Source: Butyrivibrio fibrisolvens
Lineage (GTDB): Bacteria > Bacillota > Clostridia > Lachnospirales > Lachnospiraceae
Assembly (NCBI RefSeq): GCF_023206215.1
Contig: NZ_CP065800.1
Location: forward strand, 4,052,215 to 4,116,214
Direction of reading: 5' to 3'
Length of the DNA stretch: 64,000 nucleotides
Below are positions 40,655 through 49,881 of the stretch, one piece after another. How positions within the stretch are numbered: position 1 is the first letter of the stretch; each line of letters begins with the position of its first letter. The notes below the pieces were generated by a model. It searched no databases. It worked only from the letters and a program-made list of their open reading frames with translations, and was not told the origin of the DNA. The translations under genes were made by a program, and so were the position numbers.

Positions 40655-42682
40655 TTAATTTATTATGAACTTCCTTACATAGCCTTCAATAGAGTTGGCG
40701 GATTCAGTAACAGTACTTGCACTTTCATCAACACCTTTACTGTTATCTGATACTGCCTGAGCACTTTCTGCAAGATTCTCGGCAGTTGCACTTACTTCCT
40801 GAGTACTAGCTGACTGCTCTTCCGAGATTGCTGCCATAGATGTTGCAATAGTATCAACCTTACCAATCTTGTCGATCATCTCGTTAACAGTAGCGCTGGT
40901 CTCATCCAGACTCTGGAATATCTCTGCGAATGTATTGCCGGCTTTGGACACCGCCTCAACATTGGTATCGATCTCCTGCATATTGACCTGAGACTTCTCT
41001 GACAGGGAATTGATCTGCTGGGTTATCTCTTCAAGGATCTTGGCAATCTGAGTCGTGGAGTCAGCAGAGTCTGTGGCAAGGCTACCGATCTCTGTAGCAA
41101 CAACAGCAAATCCCTTGCCGGCCTCTCCTGCACGTGCAGCTTCTATGGAAGCATTAAGTGACAAGAGATTGGTCTGTTCTGCAATAGATGTGATCATCTC
41201 GATAATAGAATTGATCTTCTGTGCAGAGTCTCTTACTACTTCTACTACTTCATTCATATCTGTCATGGAAGCCGAGATATTACTCATACCTTTTTGAACT
41301 GCTTCCATATCTTCTTTACCGTTCTTAGCTTTCTCTACAAGATTAGTTACAGTACCGTTGGCAGCCTGTCCCTTTTCTGTAAGATCGGATACTTCTGTTG
41401 CAAGCTCTGTTGCATTATTGGCAAGCTCTGTAACGGCATCAGCCATTCCGCTCATGGCATCCTTGATCTGCTGCATACCGTGAGCCTGTTCAGTGGCTTC
41501 ATTGGTGAGCTTATAAGATGCATCTTTACTGGAAGATGCTTCGCCTGCAAGCTTATTAACCTCATTTTGAATATCTCCGAGTGTATTTCTCATATTAACG
41601 ACAAATTCACTCATATCATTGTTCATCTTACCTATCTCGTCATTGCCACCTGTCTTAATATCAACTCTAAAGTCTCCCTCTGCGATCTTGGCAATATCAC
41701 CTGTAAGTCTCTTAACAGGCTTTGCAACTATAGAATTGATAAGAGTGAACATTATAGCTGCGATTCCCAATATAACTACAACAGCAACTGCAGCAACAAG
41801 ATATATAAATTTGTTGAGTTCTGCAAATACATCAGCTTCTAACACAGAAGATATAAGTGACCAGGAAGTGCCAGGTACCTTGGAAACAACAACACCATAT
41901 GTATCACCAGTATATGATTTTATCAATGTAAATTCTTCAGAACCTGTCTGAGCATATTCATAAGCCTGTGTCAGGAAGGTATCGTCTGAATGCTCAGTTA
42001 CGCTGGTTCCATTAAAATCTGAAGTGAAGTATGAAATTATCATATCGCCGTCAAGCATCATGCTTCCGCCGGTTTCAAGCGGCTTATATTCGCCAACTTG
42101 AGTTGCTATACTGCTTATAAGCATGTCAATAGCCAATACACCTACTCTTCCATCTTTCAGAGTAACTTTCCTAGACAGAACAACTGCCATCTGTCCTGTA
42201 GTAATATCATATGATGGAGTTCCTATCAAAACAGAATCACTAGTTATGCCATTTTGATACCATGGCCTTGATGTAGGATCATAATCATCTTCAGGGACCC
42301 ATCCTGAACCATCTATAAAAGTATCATTTCCAATAGTAAAATACGCATCAGAAGCATAATCATTACTATCAATTATAATCTTCATAAATTCAAGAATATC
42401 ATCATCCGAATCTATATCAGCTACTTGCAAAGAGTCTCCAACGGAATCAACATAATTAACCAGTTCTGTTATCTGTATTCCGATAGAATTGGCATTAGCT
42501 CTTGACTCTTCTATAAGTCTGTTGCTAGCCTGAACTGTTATGATACTCCTTGCGTTGATCGTAATAAGTGCAATAACTCCTACGATAACAACTGCAATGA
42601 TCGGTATCACGACCATCATAAGTTTGCCGCTTACGCTTTTAGTTGGTTTCAAAGAAGCTTTTCCATTAGAATTAGTGCTCAT
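40655..42682 (-). CDS. Methyl-accepting chemotaxis protein
   Basis: 675 residues: one membrane segment near residue 20-43, a periplasmic-type double-Cache sensor (about 45-300, with [19 protein letters not shown] and [11 protein letters not shown]), a second membrane segment, HAMP (about 315-370) and the signalling domain with the hairpin tip [19 protein letters not shown]. Ligand unknown; the Cache pocket often binds amino acids or small carboxylates. The ATG at 42682 has GGAGGG 8 bases upstream; a TTG two codons earlier is not needed. No chemotaxis genes adjacent. Confidence 0.94.
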   Translation of the reverse strand: MSTNSNGKASLKPTKSVSGKLMMVVIPIIAVVIVGVIALITINARSIITVQASNRLIEESRANANSIGIQITELVNYVDSVGDSLQVADIDSDDDILEFMKIIIDSNDYASDAYFTIGNDTFIDGSGWVPEDDYDPTSRPWYQNGITSDSVLIGTPSYDITTGQMAVVLSRKVTLKDGRVGVLAIDMLISSIATQVGEYKPLETGGSMMLDGDMIISYFTSDFNGTSVTEHSDDTFLTQAYEYAQTGSEEFTLIKSYTGDTYGVVVSKVPGTSWSLISSVLEADVFAELNKFIYLVAAVAVVVILGIAAIMFTLINSIVAKPVKRLTGDIAKIAEGDFRVDIKTGGNDEIGKMNNDMSEFVVNMRNTLGDIQNEVNKLAGEASSSKDASYKLTNEATEQAHGMQQIKDAMSGMADAVTELANNATELATEVSDLTEKGQAANGTVTNLVEKAKNGKEDMEAVQKGMSNISASMTDMNEVVEVVRDSAQKINSIIEMITSIAEQTNLLSLNASIEAARAGEAGKGFAVVATEIGSLATDSADSTTQIAKILEEITQQINSLSEKSQVNMQEIDTNVEAVSKAGNTFAEIFQSLDETSATVNEMIDKIGKVDTIATSMAAISEEQSASTQEVSATAENLAESAQAVSDNSKGVDESASTVTESANSIEGYVRKFIIN

Positions 42683-42878
42683 AGACAATACCCTCCAGCA
42701 TCCAAAGCATTCCTATTAAATTGGATCATACTGATAAAAAACCTATGCCAGAGCCAAGTGAGCAAAGGTAAGAGTGGCAAAAAAGACAACACGCTCTCAA
42801 TAATCCTTATCGGCCAAAAAAATCAAAAACTTTATGAAGAAAAATGCAATTAAGCGCGTGCCTAAAATCGTAACACCT

Positions 42879-42922
42879 AAAAAAGACTTCACCCTTGCAA
42901 CTACGTTAACATGGGCGAAGTC
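42879..42922 (-). terminator. Terminator after hslO
   Basis: On the minus strand GACTTCGCCC pairs with GGGTGAAGTC, followed by TTTTTT. Confidence 0.85.
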
Positions 42923-42965
42923 TTCTGTTTAGGTTATAGATCGTGTATTCGTTAATAGCAAATTC

Positions 42966-43862
42966 TTACTTTGCGCTCTTATAAAGCTCTTTAAGTTCGT
43001 CTATATCAAAATCATATTTCTTGCCACAAAAATGACACTTAGTCTCTATAGGCTTACCATCTTTGATGATATTATCAAGTTCGGCTCTGCCAAGAAGAAC
43101 CAGTCCTCTTGAAACTCTGTCCTTGGAACAGTTGCAGTGCCACTGTACAGGCATACGGCCGTTCCATTTGATATCGAAACCGTCAAGTACTATCTCGAGC
43201 ATCTGCTCAGGAGTCTTGCCTTGTTTTAACACATCTGTCACAGTAGTGAATTTCTTAAGGTTCTCTTCAAGATGTGATATAACAGCCTCATCTGCAAAAG
43301 GCATAAGCTGCACTATAAAGCCTCCTGCCTCTCTAACAGTATTGTCATGGTTCATAAGAACTCCAAGACCTACTGATGAGGGAGTCTGCTGGGACTTGGC
43401 AAAATAGTATGTGAAGTCTTCTGCAATCTCGCCGGTATAAAGCGGAACCTGCCCTACATAAGGATCCTTAAGACCCATATCCCGGATAACAGTGAATGTA
43501 CCCTTGCCAATGCCTGCGCCAACATTAAGATGCCCTGCACTGTTTGGAGGAAGGACAACATCACCATTATTAACATAGCCCTTGACCTGACCTATATTAT
43601 TGGCAGTTGCAAGGACTCCTCCAAGAGGTCCATCGCCTTCAATCTTAACAGTGATAAGATCCTTCTCATGCTCCATCATGGATCCCATCATGATAGTTCC
43701 TGACATAAGACGTCCAAGAGCAGCTGTAGCTATAGGGCTTATATCATGAGCCTTCCTTGCAGTCTCCACAAGATCTCTTGATGTAACTGCAAATGCTCTT
43801 ATCTGATCTGATGCAGCTGTTGCACGCACCATATAATCGTTATAATTTGTACTATTATCCAC
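42966..43862 (-). CDS. hslO: Hsp33 redox-regulated chaperone
   Basis: Holdase activated by oxidation. 298 residues; the four zinc-binding cysteines lie at the C-terminus as HCNCS and CHFCG (about residues 240 and 276). The start is GTG at 43862, three bases after the stop of the methyltransferase gene, with GAGGAA as ribosome site inside that gene's end. The two are translationally close and surely cotranscribed. Confidence 0.94.
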   Translation of the reverse strand: MDNSTNYNDYMVRATAASDQIRAFAVTSRDLVETARKAHDISPIATAALGRLMSGTIMMGSMMEHEKDLITVKIEGDGPLGGVLATANNIGQVKGYVNNGDVVLPPNSAGHLNVGAGIGKGTFTVIRDMGLKDPYVGQVPLYTGEIAEDFTYYFAKSQQTPSSVGLGVLMNHDNTVREAGGFIVQLMPFADEAVISHLEENLKKFTTVTDVLKQGKTPEQMLEIVLDGFDIKWNGRMPVQWHCNCSKDRVSRGLVLLGRAELDNIIKDGKPIETKCHFCGKKYDFDIDELKELYKSAK

Positions 43863-43865
43863 TTC

Positions 43866-44738
43866 TTATTCCTCTTCCTTATAAACTGTTACATTATTAT
43901 CAGAATTCTTCCTGGCAATAATATATATCCTCTCACTCTCATCAGTGGGATCCTCGTGAGTATCAGCATCTATAGTCTTAACAAGATCCATGCCGGACTC
44001 TTCTACTATCCTTATCATCTCTTCAAGAGTATATCCCCTTTGAAAATGAGTCTCGCTGAAGCGTCTGTATCTGTCATCCTCTTCATGTACGAAGATAGTA
44101 AGATCATACTCATTGATGCAGGTATCAGAATCATACCAGTTATCCCAGATAAATGCACAATCGTCCCTATCCTCAGCTATGGTAGTATTGCCAATAACAT
44201 CACGATATTTGTAGACAGTGTTAAAATCGAAGATAATGATACCACCCGGATACAGATAATTATTGACAAGACTTAACATCTTAACAACATCTTCCGGCTC
44301 TGTGAGATAATTGACGCTGTCACACACACTCAAAAAAGTTCCTGCTGTGCTGTATAACTCAAACTCTCTCATGTCCTGTTCAAGGTACATGATATCATAA
44401 CCGGATTTGTCCCTTTTGTCTATCGCAATCTGGAGCATCTGCTCAGAATTGTCAATACCCATGATATCGTAGCCTCTTTTTGCCATCTCCTGGGCAAAAG
44501 ATCCTGTACCGCAGCCAAGTTCTACCACAAGGTCTCTCTCCTGTGAAAGCATTGTCTGTTCTAAATCATCACCTGCTTCATCTGAACCTGCTGAAAAAAC
44601 GTCATTTGTATTATTTGATTTAGGTTTTGTAATACCATATTCCTTTATAAGATCACTTATAAAATCTGCCCATTCGCTGTATGGGGTTTCATCCATAAAT
44701 GTATCGTATACAAGCGCAAAATCAGTATATGAATCCAT
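43866..44738 (-). CDS. Class I SAM-dependent methyltransferase
   Basis: 290 residues. Motif I VVELGCGTGSFAQEMAKRG (about 75), a GIDNSEQML second strand and FDFNTVYKYRD motif match the class I fold. The N-terminal YTDFALVYDTFMDETPYSEW is typical of a clostridial family found beside hslO. The substrate is unknown. I start at 44738 because the ATG at 44747 directly abuts the GAAAGGAAG site. A low-complexity insert (TNDVFSAGSDEAGDD) lies before motif I. Confidence 0.85.
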   Translation of the reverse strand: MDSYTDFALVYDTFMDETPYSEWADFISDLIKEYGITKPKSNNTNDVFSAGSDEAGDDLEQTMLSQERDLVVELGCGTGSFAQEMAKRGYDIMGIDNSEQMLQIAIDKRDKSGYDIMYLEQDMREFELYSTAGTFLSVCDSVNYLTEPEDVVKMLSLVNNYLYPGGIIIFDFNTVYKYRDVIGNTTIAEDRDDCAFIWDNWYDSDTCINEYDLTIFVHEEDDRYRRFSETHFQRGYTLEEMIRIVEESGMDLVKTIDADTHEDPTDESERIYIIARKNSDNNVTVYKEEE

Positions 44739-44769
44739 AATTAACATCTTCCTTTCAGTGAATTATTCT

Positions 44770-44871
44770 AACATAAATATCGGCGCTCGGCTTCCATGCC
44801 TCGCTTTTTTTCCCGATATTTATTGCGATGACTTCCTGTCATAAACATAAATATCGGCGCTCGGCTTCCAT
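44770..44871. repeat. Pair of 28-bp direct repeats with hairpin
   Basis: AACATAAATATCGGCGCTCG plus GCTTCCAT occurs at 44770-44797 and 44844-44871. The first copy forms a hairpin, TAAATATCGG/CCGATATTTA (44774-44822). It lies in the 250-bp gap between the divergent methyltransferase and EAL genes. Confidence 0.75.
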
Positions 44872-44988
44872 ACCTTATTTTTCCCTCTTAAGTTTTTGGG
44901 AAGATAATCCGAAATTACATATGCGATTTTGGATGTTTATGTCTATTTTACAAAACTAATATTGCAATAAAGCTTCAGGGGGCTATCT

Positions 44989-47100
44989 ATGGTTGAAATC
45001 CTTAATGAAAAGGAATCAGAACCAAAAGCAACACATTGTGTTACCATCGCAAGTTTTTTGAATACGATAAATGAACATGCCGATTCAATACTAAAAGAGG
45101 ACTGCTCTTTTATTTTTATTAATGTGTCCAGTTTTAAAACCTTTAACCAGAATTATGGTTTTGCTCAAGGCGATCTGTTTCTTGATTTTCTCACAGATAA
45201 GATTCATGATGCATTCCCTACTGATCTTCTGGGCAGAGTATCCGGTGATAGATTTCTGCTCTATGTTAAGACTATCGATACCGACAAGATCAAAAGTAGT
45301 ATTGGCAAGATACAGGAAGATATTCTGGGCTATAAATCCACCATTCCGCTTCATATAAACTGCGGAATATATATTAATGACAAAAAAGACAAAAAGCCCA
45401 CCCAGATGATCGACTGCGCCAAGCTTGCCTGCGACTACATAGAAGATAACCTAGGCGATTATGTAATGATCTACAGCGAAAGCATTGAACAGGAACTTGA
45501 TTTTAAGCATTATATAATCACTGGTTTTGATCAGGCTGTAAAAAACCACTATATACAGCCCTATTTTCAGTGCGAAGTCAGATCTCTCACAAGGAAAATC
45601 TGCGGTTATGAAGCGCTGGCAAGATGGATAGATCCCACTTACGGATTCGTATCTCCGGGAGTCTTTGTGCCGATTCTTGAAAACGCAAGGCTCATCCACA
45701 AGCTTGACCTGTGCATCATAGATCAGGTATGCCAGGTTCAAAGAGCTGCCATCGACAATGGATTTCCTGTACAACCTATATCCGTCAACTTATCACGTCT
45801 TGACTTTCTCTTATGTGATATATTTACAGAAGTTGACAGCTTACGTAAAAAACATAAAGTCCCGATAAAGCTCATCAATATTGAAGTTACAGAAGGAGCT
45901 TTTGCCCAGGCCAATACCCCTCTTGAAACAGGTGTTGAAAACTTCAGAAAAGCCGGATATCAGATCTGGATGGATGATTTTGGAAGCGGATTCTCATCTC
46001 TCAACAACCTTCAGGCATATCAGTTCGATGTTATCAAAATCGACAGAATGTTTCTCAAGGATATGAACGAAAATCCAAGATCAAGGATAATCCTCGCCAG
46101 TGTTATCAACATGGCCAAAACACTTAAAATGCATACCCTTGCTGAAGGAATCGAAACCGAAGAAGAGTTTAACTTCCTTAGATCTATAGGCTGTGAGAAG
46201 ATACAGGGTTTCTTATTTGGAAAGCCCAAACCATGTGATCCTGATGTTCAGATGGATGATAACTGTGAGGCATCAGATATTCATAACTATTATGATAAGA
46301 TGGGTGAAGTTAATGTTATCTCCCCGTCTCCATTTGATACCTCTATGACAAGGATATTCAGTGAAGAGGCCATAGCCATATGCGAAATAGAAGGGGAAAG
46401 AAATCTAAGCTATATCTTTTATAATGATACCTTTAAAGACCTTCTTGCACATCTCAATATTCATTCTAAAGAACAGGCACAAGACAGAGCCAAGGAATCC
46501 GGCATGCGTGAAAACGACATGTTCTTTGAACTTGCAAAAAAAGCTGAGAACACCGGCAAGATAGAGTCAACCGACCTTATCATAAATGGTGCTATTATAA
46601 ACGAACGACTTAAGTTCCTTGCAAGAAGCGGAGACAAAGCAACCTTCCTTCTATCAAGTACAAATCTGTCTTCACAAAAGAGCATACAACAGGCTCAAAA
46701 TATTCAGGCCTCTATGCGCCATATGCTTACACTATATTTCAGGATAGATCTGTATGATGAAGATGGAAGTGTAGAGAACATATATCTTAATTCCAGTCAG
46801 AACCGAATAACTGATGAAAGTACTGACGCTGTAGAAGCTGTATCTATGTATGCAGATAATTACCTTCCCGAAGATGAGCGTGACAATTTTAAAAACTATT
46901 ATGACATCACAACTGTACAAAGCAGATTAAAAGAAAATAACGTAGAGTATCTTGTAGGCTTCTATCACTCCATTGTTCCAGAGTTTGAAGATCGTACACA
47001 GATATACATACTTCTTCCTTTTAAGATCAATCAAAGACAAAAATACCTGTCACTTGCCAGAAATATGCAATATCCTCCGGATTATGAAAAGCACTTTTAA
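44989..47100 (+). CDS. Cyclic-di-GMP phosphodiesterase with degenerate GGDEF and intact EAL domain
   Basis: 703 residues. The first domain (about 30-165) is GGDEF-like, but its signature is reduced to SGDRF, so it is probably not a cyclase. The EAL domain (about 175-420) keeps the catalytic motifs GYEALARW, ISVNLS, IEVTEGAF, WMDDFGSGFSS, IKIDR and AEGIET, so it should hydrolyse c-di-GMP. A C-terminal part (about 440-703) of PAS-like character has no clear match. GGGGG precedes the ATG. It is soluble, with no membrane segment. The diguanylate cyclase at 58438 is a possible opposing enzyme. Confidence 0.92.
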   Translation: MVEILNEKESEPKATHCVTIASFLNTINEHADSILKEDCSFIFINVSSFKTFNQNYGFAQGDLFLDFLTDKIHDAFPTDLLGRVSGDRFLLYVKTIDTDKIKSSIGKIQEDILGYKSTIPLHINCGIYINDKKDKKPTQMIDCAKLACDYIEDNLGDYVMIYSESIEQELDFKHYIITGFDQAVKNHYIQPYFQCEVRSLTRKICGYEALARWIDPTYGFVSPGVFVPILENARLIHKLDLCIIDQVCQVQRAAIDNGFPVQPISVNLSRLDFLLCDIFTEVDSLRKKHKVPIKLINIEVTEGAFAQANTPLETGVENFRKAGYQIWMDDFGSGFSSLNNLQAYQFDVIKIDRMFLKDMNENPRSRIILASVINMAKTLKMHTLAEGIETEEEFNFLRSIGCEKIQGFLFGKPKPCDPDVQMDDNCEASDIHNYYDKMGEVNVISPSPFDTSMTRIFSEEAIAICEIEGERNLSYIFYNDTFKDLLAHLNIHSKEQAQDRAKESGMRENDMFFELAKKAENTGKIESTDLIINGAIINERLKFLARSGDKATFLLSSTNLSSQKSIQQAQNIQASMRHMLTLYFRIDLYDEDGSVENIYLNSSQNRITDESTDAVEAVSMYADNYLPEDERDNFKNYYDITTVQSRLKENNVEYLVGFYHSIVPEFEDRTQIYILLPFKINQRQKYLSLARNMQYPPDYEKHF

Positions 47101-47141
47101 TAAAAAACAGCTAACAACTAAAAAACTTGCGCCTCCAGCGC

Positions 47142-47230
47142 TTATAAAGCCCCCGCCTGATACGGCAGTGTTCATAAGACAGTAACGCAAAATGAGCACT
47201 GTCGCGGTGGATTGGCAAAAAAAGAAGAAG
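47142..47230. repeat. Island-flanking inverted repeat, left copy
   Basis: Positions 47162-47230 (69 bp) are identical, in inverted orientation, to 51152-51220. Another ~20 bases outside (TATAAAGCCCC side) match with one substitution and a two-base indel. Within it, CAGTGTTCAT (47166-47175) pairs imperfectly with ATGAGCACTG (47192-47201). Confidence 0.9.
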
Positions 47231-47239
47231 GGGCCAACA

Positions 47240-47268
47240 TTGACAAACTCCTTAAAAACCACTAAACT
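47240..47268 (+). promoter_or_regulatory. Promoter of the Abi-associated RNA
   Basis: A perfect TTGACA at 47240-47245, 17 bases, then TAAACT at 47263-47268. The predicted start is near 47275, about 85 bases before the protein start and 20 bases ahead of the GC-rich structured segment. Confidence 0.65.
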
Positions 47269-47275
47269 AATTATA

Positions 47276-47345
47276 GTGACTAAGTTCCAGATACTCGTGA
47301 GGACTGGGACCGCGGGAGGACCTGAGGGCCCTCCTTTAATTTTTT
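47276..47345 (+). ncRNA. Structured leader/small RNA upstream of the Abi-type gene
   Basis: Predicted transcript from the promoter at 47240 to an intrinsic terminator. Bases 47291-47334 are about 68 percent G+C in an AT-rich genome, which marks a structured RNA. The 3' hairpin is GGAGGACC, loop TGAG, GGCCCTCC with one A-C mismatch (47315-47334), then TTTAATTTTTT. A near-repeat, GAGGACTGGGA and GAGGACCTGAGG, lies upstream of it. AbiF-type genes are known to be preceded by a structured RNA (the abiF motif, from memory). I did not run a covariance search. Confidence 0.6.
47315..47345 (+). terminator. Intrinsic terminator between the RNA and the Abi-type gene
   Basis: An eight-pair stem with one mismatch and a TGAG loop, then a T-rich run ending just before the GGGGAG ribosome site. 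Most transcripts should stop here, with read-through giving the protein. Confidence 0.7.
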
Positions 47346-47359
47346 GGGGAGTTTCTATT

Positions 47360-48298
47360 ATGTCTAAGCCATATCTTCCGTATGGGCAGCAAATCCAAAA
47401 GCTTATACACGATAAAGGGTTGATAATCAATAATATCAATTATGCTGAGAGAATGCTGACCGATATAGGTTATTTTTCTCTTATTGGTGGATACAAAAAT
47501 CTTTTCATCAATCCAATGACAAGGAAATATGTGGGCGGAACTACATTTGAAGACATTCTCGCCTTATATCATTTTGATGAAGAACTAAGAACTCTTACGT
47601 TTAGCTATCTTATCAAAGTTGAGCAGAAAATTCGTCAGTTAATATCAGACAGCTTCTGTGCATCTTTCGGAGAAAGCCAAATTCAGTATCTTTCACCTAC
47701 AAATTATAATCAAAATTCGAAATTCACCAATGATGTTGCTAAGCTCATCAACATTTTAGATTATCATGCCAACAAGAATACTGAAAAGTCTTACCTTGTT
47801 CATCAAAGAAAGGTATATGGCAATGTCCCGCTATGGGTTACAACTAAAATCCTTACTTTCGGGCAGTTATCAAAATTCTATGGGCTATTACAACATAGGC
47901 AACAGAGCATGATTAGTAAAGCATATTCAAATGTATCCGAAAAAGCCCTCGGTCAGTATTTGGGCTGTCTTACTCTTTTTAGAAATGTTTGTGCCCACAA
48001 TGAAAGACTGTTCAGCCATAACCTGGTGCAAAGAGAGTTCCCAGATACTCCAATACACAAAAAGATGAATCTTCCAATGACTGGTTCTATGTATACTGTC
48101 GGAAAAAGAGATTACTTTGGTCTTGTGATTGCATTCAGATATCTTTTACGGAAGGATGAATTTCTGCTATATAAGAAAAGTCTTAAGAAGCTCATAAATC
48201 AATACTGCAAGAAAAGCCATAGACTTACCAAAACGGATTTGCTAAAACATATGGGATTACCTACTGATTGGGAGAATATAACTCGCTATAAGATATAG
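47360..48298 (+). CDS. Abi_2/AbiF-like abortive infection protein (HEPN RNase-type)
   Basis: 312 residues of the Abi_2 family (AbiD/AbiF/AbiI-like). N-terminal KPYLPYGQQIQKLIHDKGLII and YFSLIGGYKNLF are family features. The HEPN motif is RNVCAH (R-x4-H, about residue 210) within FRNVCAHNERLFSH, the likely RNase centre. Such proteins act as RNA-cleaving toxins in phage defence. The ATG at 47360 has GGGGAG 8 bases ahead; a longer open frame to 47192 runs through the inverted repeat and the RNA, so I reject it. It sits behind a structured RNA with its own terminator, inside a 4-kb segment bounded by inverted repeats. Confidence 0.88.
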   Translation: MSKPYLPYGQQIQKLIHDKGLIINNINYAERMLTDIGYFSLIGGYKNLFINPMTRKYVGGTTFEDILALYHFDEELRTLTFSYLIKVEQKIRQLISDSFCASFGESQIQYLSPTNYNQNSKFTNDVAKLINILDYHANKNTEKSYLVHQRKVYGNVPLWVTTKILTFGQLSKFYGLLQHRQQSMISKAYSNVSEKALGQYLGCLTLFRNVCAHNERLFSHNLVQREFPDTPIHKKMNLPMTGSMYTVGKRDYFGLVIAFRYLLRKDEFLLYKKSLKKLINQYCKKSHRLTKTDLLKHMGLPTDWENITRYKI

Positions 48299-48407
48299 GA
48301 TTTTTAAGTTGACTTTGCGTATATCCTTTTTCTTTTCGTAATCCAGCAATGATTACATCGCTGTCACCCATGTCAATCAAATCAAGTATGTTAATAACAA
48401 GTTGTAA

Positions 48408-48442
48408 GAAAAAAGGCCTTCAGAAAACAAATCCTGAAGGTC
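48408..48442 (-). terminator. Terminator after the first XRE regulator gene
   Basis: On the minus strand ACCTTCAG pairs with CTGAAGGC (with one wobble), followed by TTTTTTC. Confidence 0.75.
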
Positions 48443-48472
48443 TTCCATATTACTGCAATACCAGCCCATAAA

Positions 48473-49670
48473 TCACAGATCATCTGTCTTTCCACCTAGC
48501 ATCCAATCCATAGAACATAAGTATTCATAAAAAGTCCTGTATTCCGGAACAGGCCATTTTCCCTCAACATACTCAATCAGATCCGAATCAGCGCTATACT
48601 CATCATCGATGCATTCCCCATCTTTATTTTTTATGACTTTTGTCTTTTAAAGTCTCCCAATAATTATTACCACTCATATATCCAAAAGTCTCTTCATCAC
48701 AGAATCTTTTGACTAGATCTGAACGTAATTCCTCGTAAAAATCTTTACCGTATTGCTTGAAAGAAAGGTGTGAAAACAGTTTTGACTTGGTAAAATCTGA
48801 TATGGAATCACAATTACTAATCAGGGTCTTCATAATCCTTGCAGTTTCATCAACACTCTTCTCATAAGCAGCAAGCTCTAACTGCATTGACATTTCCTGA
48901 TAAACGCCCATGTCAAAACATTTTGCTACATCACTACTGGCATCTGCCACTCTATGAGCCAGGTCCAAATCACCATCTTCTTCACATAGGATTTGTAACG
49001 CATTCATAATAACGCGAAGCTGATTCACTTCTGCAAGCATCATTTCTTCATATGACACATAAGCTTCATTGATCTTTCCGGTTTTTGCATATATATTTGA
49101 CTGCATCAGCTTACGTTCCGGGTTGTCTTCTGAATAGTATAATAGATATCTTTCAGCAGTTTGATAATCCTCTTTTCTGTAATAAAAATGAAAAAGAGCC
49201 TCCGCTGCGGATTTTCTTATTGATAAATTCTCTGATTCCAATAACCCGGAAAACCAGGAACATATCACATCGTCATATCGGTCACTATCAGCTGCTTCAT
49301 TAAAAAGCCTCGCCGCATTAAGTACGGTCGCTACTTGCCACTTCAGCCTTTCATTACCGGGATACTCTTCAAGTTTCTTTTTAGCATCAGCAAAGACCTC
49401 CTCATATGGCTCGTGCTTCAACCTCCTGTCCAATTCCTTGATGAAGATATCAATCTCTTTATCAGTGATATCATCTTTAAATGACAGTAGTTCATCAGTA
49501 GAAATGCCAAATAATCTCGCAATAGGCACTAATAGCGAGATATCCGGAAGGGTATTGTCCTTCTCCCATTTATTTACCGCAGGAGTACTCACTCCAAGCC
49601 TGATAGCCATTTCCTCTTGTGTCAGCCCTTTTTCTTTGCGGTACTTTCTTATTACTTTTCCAATAGTCAT
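48473..49670 (-). CDS. XRE-family regulator with helical repeats, possible C-terminal frameshift
   Basis: N-terminal helix-turn-helix (MTIGKVIRKYRKEKGLTQEEMAIRLGVSTPAVNKWE, read in pieces) followed by a long helical, TPR-like region. The start is the ATG at 49670, behind GGAGGAA. The frame as written stops at 48624 after SHKK. If one A were removed from the A6 run (48627-48632) it would continue for about 48 residues as KNKDGECIDDEYSADSD... through EGKWPVPEYRTFYEYL to a stop at 48473-48475. That tail has no start codon of its own, so a one-base insertion is the simplest reading. The reported interval includes it. A 10-bp palindrome, GAACCGGTTC, lies 25 bases upstream and may be its operator. 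Confidence 0.8.
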
Positions 49671-49694
49671 CTGCAATTCCTCCAAACAGTATTG

Positions 49695-49704
49695 GAACCG
49701 GTTC
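49695..49704. promoter_or_regulatory. Palindrome upstream of the first XRE gene
   Basis: GAACCGGTTC, a perfect 10-bp dyad about 25 bases before the start codon at 49670; a candidate operator for autoregulation. Confidence 0.45.
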
Positions 49705-49881
49705 AATAATAATGATACCTAAGAGGATCTGATTTTGCTATTGAATTCAGGTTAATCATTTGGAAATATTTTTAACCAATGAGAAATTCTTGATTCTTCA
49801 TATATAAAAAGGCATGTGCCTGTTATTTAAGGCACACACCCTTTAACCTTCCAATAATATGCTCATATTACCTGCAATCCC

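Noticed and set aside
44770..44871. Possible CRISPR-like pair of 28-bp repeats
   Set aside because: Only two copies, with one copy taking part in a hairpin; no cas genes and no array.
47192..47359. N-terminal extension of the Abi-type protein
   Set aside because: The in-frame stretch runs through the inverted repeat, promoter and RNA hairpin; GGGGAG before 47360 and the family N-terminus fix the start there.
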